From: CAZIOH01 sp964540815
Lineage (GTDB): Bacteria; Myxococcota_A; Polyangia; Fen-1088
NCBI GenBank assembly: GCA_964540815.1
Contig: CAZIOH010000002.1
Coordinates: 62,001-126,000, forward strand
Length of the DNA: 64,000 nucleotides
Direction: 5' to 3'
The notes under the pieces were generated by a model that was given only the letters and a program-made list of their open reading frames with translations, did not search any database and was not told where the DNA came from. Position numbers and translations under genes: made by a program. Each line of letters opens with the position of its first letter. The stretch's first letter is position 1. Positions 1-9,088 of the stretch are shown here, one piece after another.

Positions 1-3000
1 TCGACGAGGCGCGCGATCTGTTCTCGATCGGCTACAACGTCGACGATCGCCGCCTCGACGCCGGTTACTACGATCTCCTCGCCTCGGAGGCCCGCCTCGG
101 CAGCTTCGTGGCCATCGCCGAGAACCGGGTGGGGCAGGAGCACTGGTTCGCCCTCGGCCGCCTGCTCACCCAGGCGGGGGGCAACCCGGCCCTGCTCAGC
201 TGGAGCGGGTCGATGTTCGAGTACCTGATGCCTCTCCTCGTCATGCCGAACTACCCCAACACCCTGCTCGATCGCACTTACCGCGCGGTGGTGCGTCGCC
301 AGATCGCCTACGGGAAGCAGCGGGGAGGCCCCTGGGGCATCTCGGAGTCCGGCTACAACACCGTCGATCCCCAGCTGAACTACCAGTATCGGGCCTTCGG
401 GGTCCCGGGCCTCGGGCTCAAGCGGGGCCTCGCCGACGACCTGGTGATCGCGCCCTACGCGACCGCCCTCGCGCTCATGGTCGAGCCGGAGGCGGCCTGC
501 CGTAACCTGCAACGGCTGGCCGGGGCGGGACTCGCCGGCCCCTTCGGGTTCTACGAGGCCATCGACTACACGCCGTCTCGCCTGCCACGCGGCTCGAGCC
601 ACGCGATCGTGCGGCAGTTCATGGCCCACCACGAGGGCATGACGCTGCTGGCGCTCGAGTACCTGCTCCTCGACCGCCCGATGCAGCGCCGGTTCGAAGC
701 CGATCCCATTCTGCGATCCGACACCCTCTTGTTGCAGGAGCGGGTGCCGAGGACCGGCGCCGCGCTCTTCCCGCACGTGGGGGAGGCCAGCGAGGCGCGC
801 GGCACGGACGCCGCCGAGCCTGGCACCATGCGGGTGTTCGAGGATCCCGACGGCCCCGGCCCCGAGGTGGCGTTGCTCTCCAACGGCCGCCTGCACACGG
901 TGGTCACCCACGCGGGTGGTGGATTCACGCGCTGGCGCGACCTGCAGGTCACCCGGTGGCGAGAGGATGCCACGCGCGATGCCTGGGGCAGCTTCTGCTA
1001 CCTGCGCGACGTCGACACCGGCCAGACCTGGTCGACCGCGCACCAGCCCACCCGCACCACCCTGGCCTCGTCCATCGCGGGGGCGGGCACCCGGTACCAG
1101 GCCATCTTCACCCAGGCCCGCGCCGAGTTCCGGCGGCGAGACGCCCGCATCGACAGCCACACCGAGATCAGCATCTCTCCGGAGGACGACATCGAGCTCC
1201 GCCGGATGACCCTCACCAATCGGTCCGATCTCACCCGGACCATCGAGGTCACGAGCTACGCCGAGGTGGTGCTGGCGCCCCAGGCCCAGGATCTGGCCCA
1301 CCCGGCGTTCAGCAACCTGTTCGTCGAGACCGAGCTGGTCCCGACCCGTGAGGCCATCCTCTGCACCCGTCGGCCGCGCTCGGGCGGCGAGCGCCCACCC
1401 TGGATGGTGCACCTCATGACCGTGCAGGGCGCCACCGCGGGAGAGACCTCCTTCGAGACCGATCGGATGGCGTTCCTCGGGCGGGGGCGCTCGACCGCGG
1501 CCCCGGCGGCGCTCGACGCCGGGGCGTCGCCGACGCTCTCCAACCGCGCGGGCTCGGTGCTGGACCCCATCGTGGCCATCCGGCGGGTGGTGGTCCTGCA
1601 ACCGAACGAATCGGTCAAGGTCGATGTGGTGACCGGCATGGGAGAGACCCGCCTTGCGGTCACCGCGATGATGGACAAGTACCACGATCGGCACCTCGCC
1701 GATCGGGTGTTCGAGCTGGCCTGGACCCACAGTCGAATCCTGCTCAACCAGATCAACGCCAGCGAGGCCGATGCGCAGCTCTACGCCAGCCTGGCGGGCG
1801 GGGTGATCTTCGCGTCCGAAGTCCACCGCGCCAAGCCGAGCGTCCTGGCCCGCAACCGGCGCGGCCAGTCGGGGCTGTGGGGGTACGGTATCTCCGGGGA
1901 TCTCCCCATCGTGCTCGTGCGGATCACCGATCGGGCCAACATCGAGCTGTGTCGTCAGGCCATCCAGGCCCACGCCTACTGGCGCATCAAGGGCATCGCG
2001 GTGGATCTCGTGATCTGGAACGAGGACGACTCGGTCTACCGACAGACCCTGCAGGACGCCATCCTGGCGCTGGTCGGGACCAGCGCGGACGCGGCGCTGG
2101 TCGACCGCCCTGGCGGGATCTTCGTGCGCCGGGCCGAGGCCATCTCGGACGAGGACCGCACGCTCTTGCAGACGGTGGCCCGGGTGGTGCTGTTCGATGA
2201 CGCCGGGACCCTCGTCGACCAGGTCGAGCGTCGGGGCCGCAGCGAGGTTGTCCCCCCGGCGCTCCGGCCCACCCGCCGTCGCGGCGAGCCGTCGTCGTCG
2301 CCGTCGCCGTCGTCTTCGTCTTCGTCTTCGTCGCTCCAGCCGGCGGCGTTGACCCGAGATCTGGCCTACTTCAACGGCCTCGGGGGGTTCAGCCGCGACG
2401 GGCGCGAGTACGTCACGGTGATCGGCCAAGGTCGGTCCACGCCCGCCCCCTGGGTCAACGTGATCGCCAACTCCCAGCTCGGCACGGTGGTGTCCGAGTC
2501 CGGGAGCGCTTACACCTGGTTCGAGAACAGCCACGAGTTCCGCCTCACGCCCTGGACCAACGATCCCGTCGGAGATGCCGGCGGCGAGGCCGTCTACCTG
2601 CGCGACGAGCAGACGGGACGCTTCTGGTCCCCGACCCCCGGCCCCGCGCCCTCGCCGGCCGCGCGCGCGGGGCAGGGTGGCGGCGAGGGGAGCGGCCTCG
2701 GCGCGCCCGTCTACATCGCCCGGCATGGCTTCGGCTACAGCATCTTCGAGCACACCCACGACGGCATCGTGACCGAGGCCTGCGTCTTCGTCGCCATGGA
2801 CGAGCCCGTCAAGCTGACGCGGGTGCGGATCACCAACCGCTCGGGGCGCGCGCGTCGGTTGTCGCTCACCGGCTACTGGGAGTGGGTGCTCGGCGAGTTG
2901 CGGGGCCGGACCCTGCTTCACGTCGTCACCAGCCTCGACAGCGCGACCGGCGCCTTGTTCGCGCGGAACCCCTACAGCAACGAGTTCGCGGGCCGGGTGG

Positions 3001-4820
3001 CCTTCGTGGACTGCAGCGACACCATCCGCACGGTGACGGGCGATCGCACGGAATTCCTCGGCCGCAACGGCGCCACCGCCGATCCCGCGGCCATGCACCG
3101 GGTCCGGCTGTCCGGCAGCGTCGGCGCCGGGCGAGATCCCTGCGCCGCGCTGCAGGTGGTCTTCGATCTGCCCGACGGGCAGGACAAGGAGATCGTCTTC
3201 ACGCTCGGCGCCGGACGGGACGAGGGGCAGGCGCGGGCGCTGGTTCAGCGCTTCCGAGGGACGGCGCGGGCCCAGGCCACCCTCGAGGGGGTCTGGGGTT
3301 ACTGGGGGCGTACCCTCGGCCGCGTCTACTGCGAGACCCCCGATCCCGCCTTGAACTTCCTGGCCAACGGCTGGCTGCTGTACCAGGTGCTGAGCGCGCG
3401 CATGTGGGGCCGCACGGGGTTTTACCAGTCGGGCGGGGCCTACGGATTTCGCGATCAGCTCCAGGACGCCATGGCCCTGGTGCACGCGGAGCCGGTCCTG
3501 CTCCGCGAGCACCTCCTGCGCGCCTCCGCGCACCAGTTCCAGGAGGGGGACGTCCAGCACTGGTGGCATCCCCCCGTGGGCCGCGGGGTCCGCACGCACT
3601 TCTCGGACGACTTCCTGTGGCTGCCCTATGCGACCTGTCGCTACGTCGAGGCCAGCGGGGACACCGGTGTCCTCGACGAGAAGACCAGCTTCCTCGCCGG
3701 ACGGGCCCTGCGCCCCGAGGAGGAGTCCTACTACGATCTGCCCCAGCCCTCCGAGGAGATGGGCACCCTGTACGAACACTGCGTGCGCGCGGTCGAGCAC
3801 GGGCTGCGGTTCGGCGTGCACGGGCTGCCGCTGATGGGGTGCGGCGACTGGAACGACGGCATGAACCTGGTCGGCATCGGGGGCCGCGGCGAGAGCGTGT
3901 GGTTGGGCTTCTTCCTGGTGGATGTGCTGACCCTGTTCGCAGCCCTCTGCGACCGGCGGGGCGATCGGGTGCGGGCCGAGCGCTACCGGGCGGAGGTGGT
4001 CACGCTGCGCGCGAACCTCGAGGTCAACGGGTGGGACGGGGAGTGGTACCGGCGGGCCTACTTCGATGACGGGCAGCCGCTCGGCTCGAGCTCCAACCCC
4101 GAGTGCCAGATCGACGCGCTCCCGCAGAGCTGGGCGGTGCTCTCGGGGGCCGCCCCGCTCGAACGCGCGCGGACCGCGATGGAGAGCGTCGCGCGCCGGC
4201 TGGTGCGCTCCGAGGCCAAGCTGATCCAGGTGCTCGACCCGCCCTTCGACACCTCCGCGCTCGATCCCGGGTACATCAAGGGGTACCTGCCGGGCATCCG
4301 CGAGAACGGCGGGCAGTACACCCACGCGGCGGTCTGGGTGGCGATGGCCTTCGCCGAGCTCGGCGACCGCGCGCGCGCCTGGGAGCTGTTTCGCATGATG
4401 AACCCGGTGTCACACGGCAGCACGCCCGAGGAGGTCGCCCGGTATCGCGTCGAGCCTTACGTCGCGGCGGCGGACGTGTACGCGGTCCCGCCTCACGTGG
4501 GACGCGGGGGATGGACCTGGTACACCGGCTCGGCCGGGTGGATGTATCGCCTGATCACCGAGTCCCTCCTCGGCGTGCACCTCGAGGTCGACGCGGTCGG
4601 CATCGCGCGGCTGCGATTCGCCCCCTGCCTGCCGCCCGAGTGGTCCGGCTACAAGGTGCACTACCGCTACCGCGAGACGCTCTACCACATCGAGTTCCGC
4701 AAGAGCGCGGGGGGGCCGCCGGTGGGTCGGGTCGTCACCGACGGGCAGGAGCAACCGGGGGGGCGCATGCTGCTGGTCGACGACCGTCGCGAGCACCAGG
4801 TCAGCGTCGAGCTCGGGTGA
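1..4820 (+). CDS. Cyclic beta-1,2-glucan synthase-like protein, 3' part (glucoamylase-like and GH94 domains)
   Basis: The reading frame is open from base 3, so the gene begins upstream of the window. The visible 1605 residues start inside a glucoamylase-like domain (LFSIGYNVDDRRLD, then GPWGISESGYN, to about base 700). Two GT36-associated beta-sandwich segments follow (about 830-2200 and 2350-3120), then a GH94 phosphorylase barrel (about 3150-4800) with the catalytic-type motif GCGDWNDGMN near base 3840. In NdvB/Cgs enzymes the membrane GT84 part makes the linear glucan, while the GH94 part controls its length; the GT84 part should lie upstream here. A serine-rich linker of tcg/tct codons at about 2295-2335 separates the two halves. 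Such proteins make periplasmic or envelope cyclic glucans. The family is clear; the product is inferred. Confidence 0.9.
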   Translation, partial: DEARDLFSIGYNVDDRRLDAGYYDLLASEARLGSFVAIAENRVGQEHWFALGRLLTQAGGNPALLSWSGSMFEYLMPLLVMPNYPNTLLDRTYRAVVRRQIAYGKQRGGPWGISESGYNTVDPQLNYQYRAFGVPGLGLKRGLADDLVIAPYATALALMVEPEAACRNLQRLAGAGLAGPFGFYEAIDYTPSRLPRGSSHAIVRQFMAHHEGMTLLALEYLLLDRPMQRRFEADPILRSDTLLLQERVPRTGAALFPHVGEASEARGTDAAEPGTMRVFEDPDGPGPEVALLSNGRLHTVVTHAGGGFTRWRDLQVTRWREDATRDAWGSFCYLRDVDTGQTWSTAHQPTRTTLASSIAGAGTRYQAIFTQARAEFRRRDARIDSHTEISISPEDDIELRRMTLTNRSDLTRTIEVTSYAEVVLAPQAQDLAHPAFSNLFVETELVPTREAILCTRRPRSGGERPPWMVHLMTVQGATAGETSFETDRMAFLGRGRSTAAPAALDAGASPTLSNRAGSVLDPIVAIRRVVVLQPNESVKVDVVTGMGETRLAVTAMMDKYHDRHLADRVFELAWTHSRILLNQINASEADAQLYASLAGGVIFASEVHRAKPSVLARNRRGQSGLWGYGISGDLPIVLVRITDRANIELCRQAIQAHAYWRIKGIAVDLVIWNEDDSVYRQTLQDAILALVGTSADAALVDRPGGIFVRRAEAISDEDRTLLQTVARVVLFDDAGTLVDQVERRGRSEVVPPALRPTRRRGEPSSSPSPSSSSSSSSLQPAALTRDLAYFNGLGGFSRDGREYVTVIGQGRSTPAPWVNVIANSQLGTVVSESGSAYTWFENSHEFRLTPWTNDPVGDAGGEAVYLRDEQTGRFWSPTPGPAPSPAARAGQGGGEGSGLGAPVYIARHGFGYSIFEHTHDGIVTEACVFVAMDEPVKLTRVRITNRSGRARRLSLTGYWEWVLGELRGRTLLHVVTSLDSATGALFARNPYSNEFAGRVAFVDCSDTIRTVTGDRTEFLGRNGATADPAAMHRVRLSGSVGAGRDPCAALQVVFDLPDGQDKEIVFTLGAGRDEGQARALVQRFRGTARAQATLEGVWGYWGRTLGRVYCETPDPALNFLANGWLLYQVLSARMWGRTGFYQSGGAYGFRDQLQDAMALVHAEPVLLREHLLRASAHQFQEGDVQHWWHPPVGRGVRTHFSDDFLWLPYATCRYVEASGDTGVLDEKTSFLAGRALRPEEESYYDLPQPSEEMGTLYEHCVRAVEHGLRFGVHGLPLMGCGDWNDGMNLVGIGGRGESVWLGFFLVDVLTLFAALCDRRGDRVRAERYRAEVVTLRANLEVNGWDGEWYRRAYFDDGQPLGSSSNPECQIDALPQSWAVLSGAAPLERARTAMESVARRLVRSEAKLIQVLDPPFDTSALDPGYIKGYLPGIRENGGQYTHAAVWVAMAFAELGDRARAWELFRMMNPVSHGSTPEEVARYRVEPYVAAADVYAVPPHVGRGGWTWYTGSAGWMYRLITESLLGVHLEVDAVGIARLRFAPCLPPEWSGYKVHYRYRETLYHIEFRKSAGGPPVGRVVTDGQEQPGGRMLLVDDRREHQVSVELG

Positions 4821-4829
4821 TCACGAACG

Positions 4830-5550
4830 TCAAGGCGCCGCGACGTGTCCGAAGCAGGACTTCAACTTCCGGTAATCGTAGAAGTGACTCTGCGGTGCGA
4901 AGCGCGCACCCGCGCAGGCCGCCTTGAAGTCGACCGCCATCTCGTTGCGCAGCATCTTGACGAGGAGGCTGCCGCCGCTCGCGTCGCGCACCACGTCCCA
5001 CGGCACGTTGGTCGCCATCGTCGACACGATCTCACCCCGCCACGGGCTGCTGTCGTAGCTGTACGGTGAGGCCATCGAGGCCGGTTGGGAGGCGCCCTTC
5101 AACCCGAGGAGGGCCTGTGGCCTTCATGAGGCGGAGGACGTCCGTGCCGAGGTTCGCCCCGAGGGCGGTGAGGGCGCCCTGATCCGAGGCCCTCTGCCAC
5201 GGGTTGTAGATCGCCAGATCTTCGGACATCCCCGAAAGCCCGCGAGATCCGTGCCGGGCCACGAGCTCGGTGCAGACCAGGCTGATGCCCGCTGGAGGCC
5301 GCTCGTAGGTGGCCGGGTCCTGCTGCGGGCTGTACGGGGTCGCGGTCTGACAAAAGAGCCAGGCGACCTGGCCGGTCGCCGCGCCCCCGCCTGCACCTCC
5401 GGGGGCGCCACCCGCGCCGCCGGCGGTCCCGGCGGTCCCGATCGTCGTCGGGCCGAGTTGGGTGGTACATGGCGTGTGGCTGGAACAACCAGGCCAGGCG
5501 GGCGAGCCGGAGAGCAGAATGGCAACGATCAGGCGACAAGCTCTTCGCAT
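4830..5550 (-). pseudogene. Decayed histidine acid phosphatase-like lipoprotein (frameshift and missing core)
   Basis: Two minus-strand frames together look like one multiple-inositol-polyphosphate-phosphatase-type protein. The upstream frame (from ATG at 5550) has a signal-like start, a short Gly/Ala-rich linker and the N-terminal catalytic motif RHGSR, with family-like text up to DVLRLMKA. Near 5105-5120 homology moves to another frame, giving PYSYDSSPWRGEIV, then LLVKMLRNEMAVDF and SHFYDYRKLKSCFGH, a family-like C-terminus, stop at 4830. Normal members are about 450-550 residues, and the middle of the fold, including the second catalytic motif (HD or HAE type), is absent here. The loss of hundreds of residues plus a frame change argues for an internal deletion rather than one sequencing error. 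It ends convergently 10 bp from the glucan synthase gene. Confidence 0.65.
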
Positions 5551-5650
5551 GTCGAGCGTCCTTGGGTTCGCACAGGGGAGATGGCCGCGAGGTCATCGAG
5601 GACCACCGCCCTGTAGGTTCCCGCTCGACGCAAGACCTTCGCTGGCGAGG

Positions 5651-6664
5651 TCAGGGCGCGACGAAGCAGTAGAGCCGGCCCGCACCGCCTCCGGGCTTGG
5701 TGTCGCCGCACATCCCGGTGTGGGCCGCGTTCCAGTAGGTGTACGAGCCGGTGGTGGCCTGGTTCGGGCCGAGGCCGTCGCAATGGCCGACCTCGGACAT
5801 CCCGGTCGTGGCCGTCCAGTCGCCGCAGGTGAGCCCGGGGTTCACCATTCCGTTTCGCAGGCTGCCCGTCAGGATGTCGTGCTCGAGGGGCGCCGGGGAG
5901 CCCACCCACTGTCCGTTGACCTTGCCGCCCTTCTCGGTGAGGAAGATCGTGGAATCACCGGTGCGGGCGTGCAGGCTGGCCTTGTCGGCCGCCAGCATGG
6001 CACCCGCGACGTTGTAGTACGGGCCCGGTCCGATGCGATCGATGGCATTGACGGCGGGATTTTCGGTGCTGAGATAGGCGTGCCAGGTCTTGCTGCCCTG
6101 ACCGACCGCGGTGGCCAGCTTCTGGCAGCGGGCATCGGCCCCGGTGAGGCCTCCGAGGTTCGCGGTGGTGCTCGTGTCGCTGGTGACGAAGAAGTTCATG
6201 AGCGGGCTCGCGGCGCCCGCGGTCGAGCCTCCGCCGCCGGAACTGCCGGCGGCACCGCCGGGAGCGCCGCCACCGCCGGAGCCGTTCCGAGCGCCACCAG
6301 CGCCAGGACCTCCGCTCGCGCCTCCGCCCGCGCCTCCGCCCGCGCCTCCGCCCGGGTTTGCGCCAGCCATACCCCCGTTCGTTCCGGCCACGGCAGTCGA
6401 TCCGTCGCCGCCGCCCGTCGCGGTCGACCCACCAGCTCCAGTGCCCGACGCCCCGCCCGAGGCGGAGGTCCCACCGCCAGAGCCGATCCCTCCACCCGAC
6501 GCCCCGGGACCCACCGTCCCGCCGGTGCCCGACCCGCCCCCGGTGCCGTTCGCCCCTCCCGAGTGGGTGGCTCCTCCGCTGCCGCTCGAGGAGCCGCTGC
6601 TGCCACATCCGATCGCCAGGAACGATGCGCAAAGACCAACGAAGCAAGGGGAGCGAAGATGCAT
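5651..6664 (-). CDS. Lipoprotein with Gly-rich linker and DUF1554/endostatin-like lectin-fold domain
   Basis: 337 residues. A signal peptide ends in the lipobox LAIGC (Cys20), followed by about 130 residues almost entirely of Gly, Ser, Ala and Thr. The folded domain (about 154-337) reads FFVTSDTSTTANLGGLTGADARCQ, then WHAYLST, a GPYYNVAG segment, TCGDWTA and a terminal RLYCFV. This pattern matches the DUF1554 / leptospiral Len endostatin-like group, which has a C-type-lectin-related fold and surface-binding roles. It is probably anchored in the outer membrane with the domain held away by the flexible linker. The gene is divergent from the lipoprotein at 6923 across a 258-bp promoter region. 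The family is recognised by pattern only, and the ligand is unknown. Confidence 0.75.
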   Translation of the reverse strand: MHLRSPCFVGLCASFLAIGCGSSGSSSGSGGATHSGGANGTGGGSGTGGTVGPGASGGGIGSGGGTSASGGASGTGAGGSTATGGGDGSTAVAGTNGGMAGANPGGGAGGGAGGGASGGPGAGGARNGSGGGGAPGGAAGSSGGGGSTAGAASPLMNFFVTSDTSTTANLGGLTGADARCQKLATAVGQGSKTWHAYLSTENPAVNAIDRIGPGPYYNVAGAMLAADKASLHARTGDSTIFLTEKGGKVNGQWVGSPAPLEHDILTGSLRNGMVNPGLTCGDWTATTGMSEVGHCDGLGPNQATTGSYTYWNAAHTGMCGDTKPGGGAGRLYCFVAP

Positions 6665-6699
6665 GGCCCAGACCCTCCAGCAGGTTTGGCGTAACTATA

Positions 6700-6720
6700 G
6701 TCACACCTGCGTGGTGTCGA
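6700..6720. promoter_or_regulatory. Small inverted repeat in the divergent promoter region
   Basis: Between the divergent lipoprotein genes, ACACC (6703-6707) and GGTGT (6713-6717) form a perfect 5-bp inverted repeat around a TGCGT centre. It lies next to a TATAGT-like box on the minus strand (about 6694-6699). It could be an operator for the minus-strand gene. The arms are short, so chance is possible. Confidence 0.2.
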
Positions 6721-6922
6721 AGCGGATTTCCAGCGAGGCGCATGGCCTCGGAGCCTCAACGGCGCCGCGATCCCGCGATTCATGGCACCGGCGCGCCGGG
6801 CGACGTGACCGGAAGCTCTCGACCCGGCGACGCGTGACCCGGGGCACGAACCTGGTTTTTTTGACGGGCGCCGTGCGTCGGTCGCACCCACCGGCGGGTT
6901 CCAACAAAATGGAGAAAATGCA

Positions 6923-7771
6923 ATGGGTGTGAATTCGCGGAATACGCTGGTCTGGATCGCTTCGGGCCTGGTCGTCGGGATGATCGTGGTGAGCTGCGGC
7001 GGCAGCAGCGATACGTCGAGCTCGGGATCCGGTGGCTCGACCGTGTCGGGGAGCGGCGGTGGGTCTGCCATCGGCACCGGCAGCGGCGGCAGCTCGCTCT
7101 CATCGAGCGGCGGGAGCAGCTTCTTCGGGAGCGGCGGCGCCACCTCGTTCGGGAGCGGCGGCAGCTCGTTCGGGAGCGGCGGCAGCTCATTCGGGAGCGG
7201 CGGCAGCTCGTTCGGGAGCGGCGGCAGCTCGTTCGGAACCGGCGGCTCCTCGACTGGAACCGGCGGCAGCGATCAGCTCGGCACGGGGGGTACCCCGGGC
7301 GGAGGCACCGTGGCCGGCACGGGTGGCGGAGTCGAGGGTGGCTCGACCGGCGCGGGGACGGGCGGCGAAGTGGGAGCGGGTGGCGGGAGCGCCGTCGGTG
7401 GACGTGGCGGCCTCGGTGGACGTGGCGGCCTCGGCGGACGTGGCGGCGGCCTCGGCGGACGTGGCGGCGGCCTCGGCGGACGTGGCGGCGGCGTCGGCGG
7501 ACGTGGCGGCGGCGTCGGTGGACGCGGCGGCGGCGTCGGTGGACGGGCCGGTGGCGCCGGTGGACGCCCCGGCGTTGGCGGACGCGCTGGCGGCATGGGC
7601 GGACGGAGAGGCGGCGTGGGCGGCGCGACGGCGGCGGCTGCGGCGGCTGGCGTCGGGGCCGACGAACAGCAACTCCTCGACGAGACGGCCGTCGATCCGG
7701 TGGATGAGCTCGTCGATCCGGCTCTCCCGGTGCTCCCGCAAGGTGAGCTGCCGATCGCCCCGACGGAATAG
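6923..7771 (+). CDS. Repeat-rich lipoprotein of unknown function with acidic tail
   Basis: 282 residues. ATG at 6923 is preceded by ATGGAGAA as a ribosome-binding site. A signal peptide ends at the lipobox VVSC (Cys25). Almost all of the mature protein is tandem repeat: first GGSSFGS units encoded by nearly identical 21-bp blocks (7157-7240), then GGRGGLGGRGG and GGRGGGVGGRGG units in 18-21-bp blocks (about 7395-7600), which are rich in arginine. The last 40 residues are quite different and acidic (DEQQLLDETAVDPVDELVDP). No catalytic domain is visible. A basic Gly-Arg array with an acidic tail suggests a surface or periplasmic spacer or a polyanion-binding protein, but that is speculation. 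Codon periodicity and the signal support a real gene. Confidence 0.65.
   Translation: MGVNSRNTLVWIASGLVVGMIVVSCGGSSDTSSSGSGGSTVSGSGGGSAIGTGSGGSSLSSSGGSSFFGSGGATSFGSGGSSFGSGGSSFGSGGSSFGSGGSSFGTGGSSTGTGGSDQLGTGGTPGGGTVAGTGGGVEGGSTGAGTGGEVGAGGGSAVGGRGGLGGRGGLGGRGGGLGGRGGGLGGRGGGVGGRGGGVGGRGGGVGGRAGGAGGRPGVGGRAGGMGGRRGGVGGATAAAAAAGVGADEQQLLDETAVDPVDELVDPALPVLPQGELPIAPTE
7157..7240 (+). repeat. Four 21-bp in-frame tandem repeats
   Basis: Units start at 7157, 7178, 7199 and 7220. Each encodes GGSSFGS, with a single substitution (cat for cgt in the second copy) and a diverged last unit (ttcggaacc). Degenerate copies extend on both sides. The near-identity suggests recent expansion by slippage or unequal exchange. 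Confidence 0.9.
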
Positions 7772-7840
7772 CCCGCGCACCGACCAGCGCACGGAAGGTA
7801 CGGGCGGCCGGCACCGCGAGGTTGCTGGCCGCCCGGCTGA

Positions 7841-7892
7841 GGCCAGGCTCACCGCCCCCCCCTCGATCGCGAGGGGGGGTGGTGTCCTGGCC
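7841..7892. terminator. Strong bipartite hairpin between convergent genes
   Basis: An inner stem pairs 7856-7865 with 7870-7879 (10 bp, C-run plus TCG against CGA plus G-run, loop ATCG). It is flanked by CACC/GGTG (7850-7853 with 7881-7884), then GGCCAGG (7841-7847) with CCTGGCC (7886-7892). It sits between the 3' ends of the genes ending at 7771 and 7981, so it probably terminates both. There is no T-tract on either side. Confidence 0.6.
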
Positions 7893-7980
7893 TCGCTGCG
7901 TTTCAGGCTGCCGGCGCCTTTTCGATCGGATCGCCCGGACGGGCGGGTTGCCAGACGGCTAGAGCTGCCGGTCTCGAAGC

Positions 7981-8880
7981 TCAGAAGAGCTCGTGGCGCG
8001 CCGCCTTGATGATGGCGACCACGGCGGGGTGCTGCACCCGGCGGTCGACCGAGATGGCGTAGAACTGCTGGCGCAGGCTCTTCGCGCGGCCCACCACCTC
8101 GACCCGGTAGAGTGCGCGCACCTCGTCCTCGAAGATCGACGGCACCGGGAAGACGCCTTTGCCGCCTTGTCCGAAGGTGTACATCAACGCGCTGTCGTCG
8201 AACTCGGCCGCGACCGCGGGCGCGACGTGCGCGTCCTCGAGCCACTGATCGAGCGCCCGTCGCAGGGTGACGTGCGGGGCCGGAAGCAGAAAGGGCGCGC
8301 CGTCGAGCGACCGCGGGAAGAACGGCCGATGGCGCTTCGCCAGCCCGGACTTCGCCAGGAACGTCGTCCCACAGGTCCCGAGGAGGTGATTGAAGGCCCG
8401 GGCCCTGATTCCCGGTCCGAGCGGGCGATCCGCCAGGACCAGATCCAGCTCTTGTTCAGCCAGGGCCCCGAGAAAGTCTTCGACCACCCGATCCTCGCGA
8501 CACACGAGCTGCAGGGGATGCCCGATGTGGAAGGCCGGCTCGAGGAGTCGGGCGACGAGGACCCTCGGCAGCGCGTCAGCCACCCCGACGGTGAGCCGCA
8601 CCGGCCGGGAAGAGGGCCGTCCCCGCAAGGTCCCCATCAGCTCCTGTCCGAGCGAGAAGATCTCGTCGGCGTAGCGGAAGACGGTTCGTCCTGCTTCGGT
8701 CAGCACCAGGTTCCGTCCGACCCGCTCGAAGAGCTTCTCACCGAGGACCGTCTCCAGGCGGCGGATCTGCCCGCTGACGGTGGGCTGGGCGAGGCGCAGA
8801 ACGGCGCTGGCCTTGACCACGCTGCCATGCTTGGCCACGGCCCAGAAGTACAAGAGATGGTGGTAGTTCAGCCACTCCAT
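7981..8880 (-). CDS. nhaR: LysR-family regulator, NhaR-like
   Basis: 299 residues, the usual NhaR length. It starts MEWLNYHHLLYFWAVAKHGS, the typical NhaR N-terminus; ATG at 8880 was chosen because upstream in-frame sequence has no family resemblance. The winged helix-turn-helix is at about 5-62 (AQPTVSGQIRRLE), and the LysR effector-binding domain covers about 90-295. In Enterobacteria NhaR senses sodium and activates the NhaA antiporter gene; no antiporter gene is visible here, so the target may differ. The gene is divergent from a DUF4398 lipoprotein gene across 208 bp, which makes that operon a candidate target. The family call is firm, the exact regulon is not. Confidence 0.85.
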   Translation of the reverse strand: MEWLNYHHLLYFWAVAKHGSVVKASAVLRLAQPTVSGQIRRLETVLGEKLFERVGRNLVLTEAGRTVFRYADEIFSLGQELMGTLRGRPSSRPVRLTVGVADALPRVLVARLLEPAFHIGHPLQLVCREDRVVEDFLGALAEQELDLVLADRPLGPGIRARAFNHLLGTCGTTFLAKSGLAKRHRPFFPRSLDGAPFLLPAPHVTLRRALDQWLEDAHVAPAVAAEFDDSALMYTFGQGGKGVFPVPSIFEDEVRALYRVEVVGRAKSLRQQFYAISVDRRVQHPAVVAIIKAARHELF

Positions 8881-9088
8881 GTCGAGGTGGTGGCGGCTCC
8901 CGCGAGCCACGGCCCAGGGGGTTCTTATCAGCTTTCGGTGAGCTCGCGGCCGATCCCTCGACTTTTTCGCAGCATCGGGCTCGATTTTCCTGTCTGTGTG
9001 ACGGGCGGTGGCGGCCCCACCTTGCACGGCGAAGGGCGGGGCGGAACCCGGTCCTCTCGACACCACAAGCCGGCCCTGGAGGTTTCCC

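Noticed and set aside
2882..4069. 395-codon frame overlapping the GH94 region
   Set aside because: Arg/Gly/Pro-rich shadow of the glucan synthase frame.
5462..6694. 410-codon plus-strand open frame over the lectin-like lipoprotein
   Set aside because: Ser/Ala/Arg repeats reflect the Gly linker codons of the minus strand; no family signal or good start.
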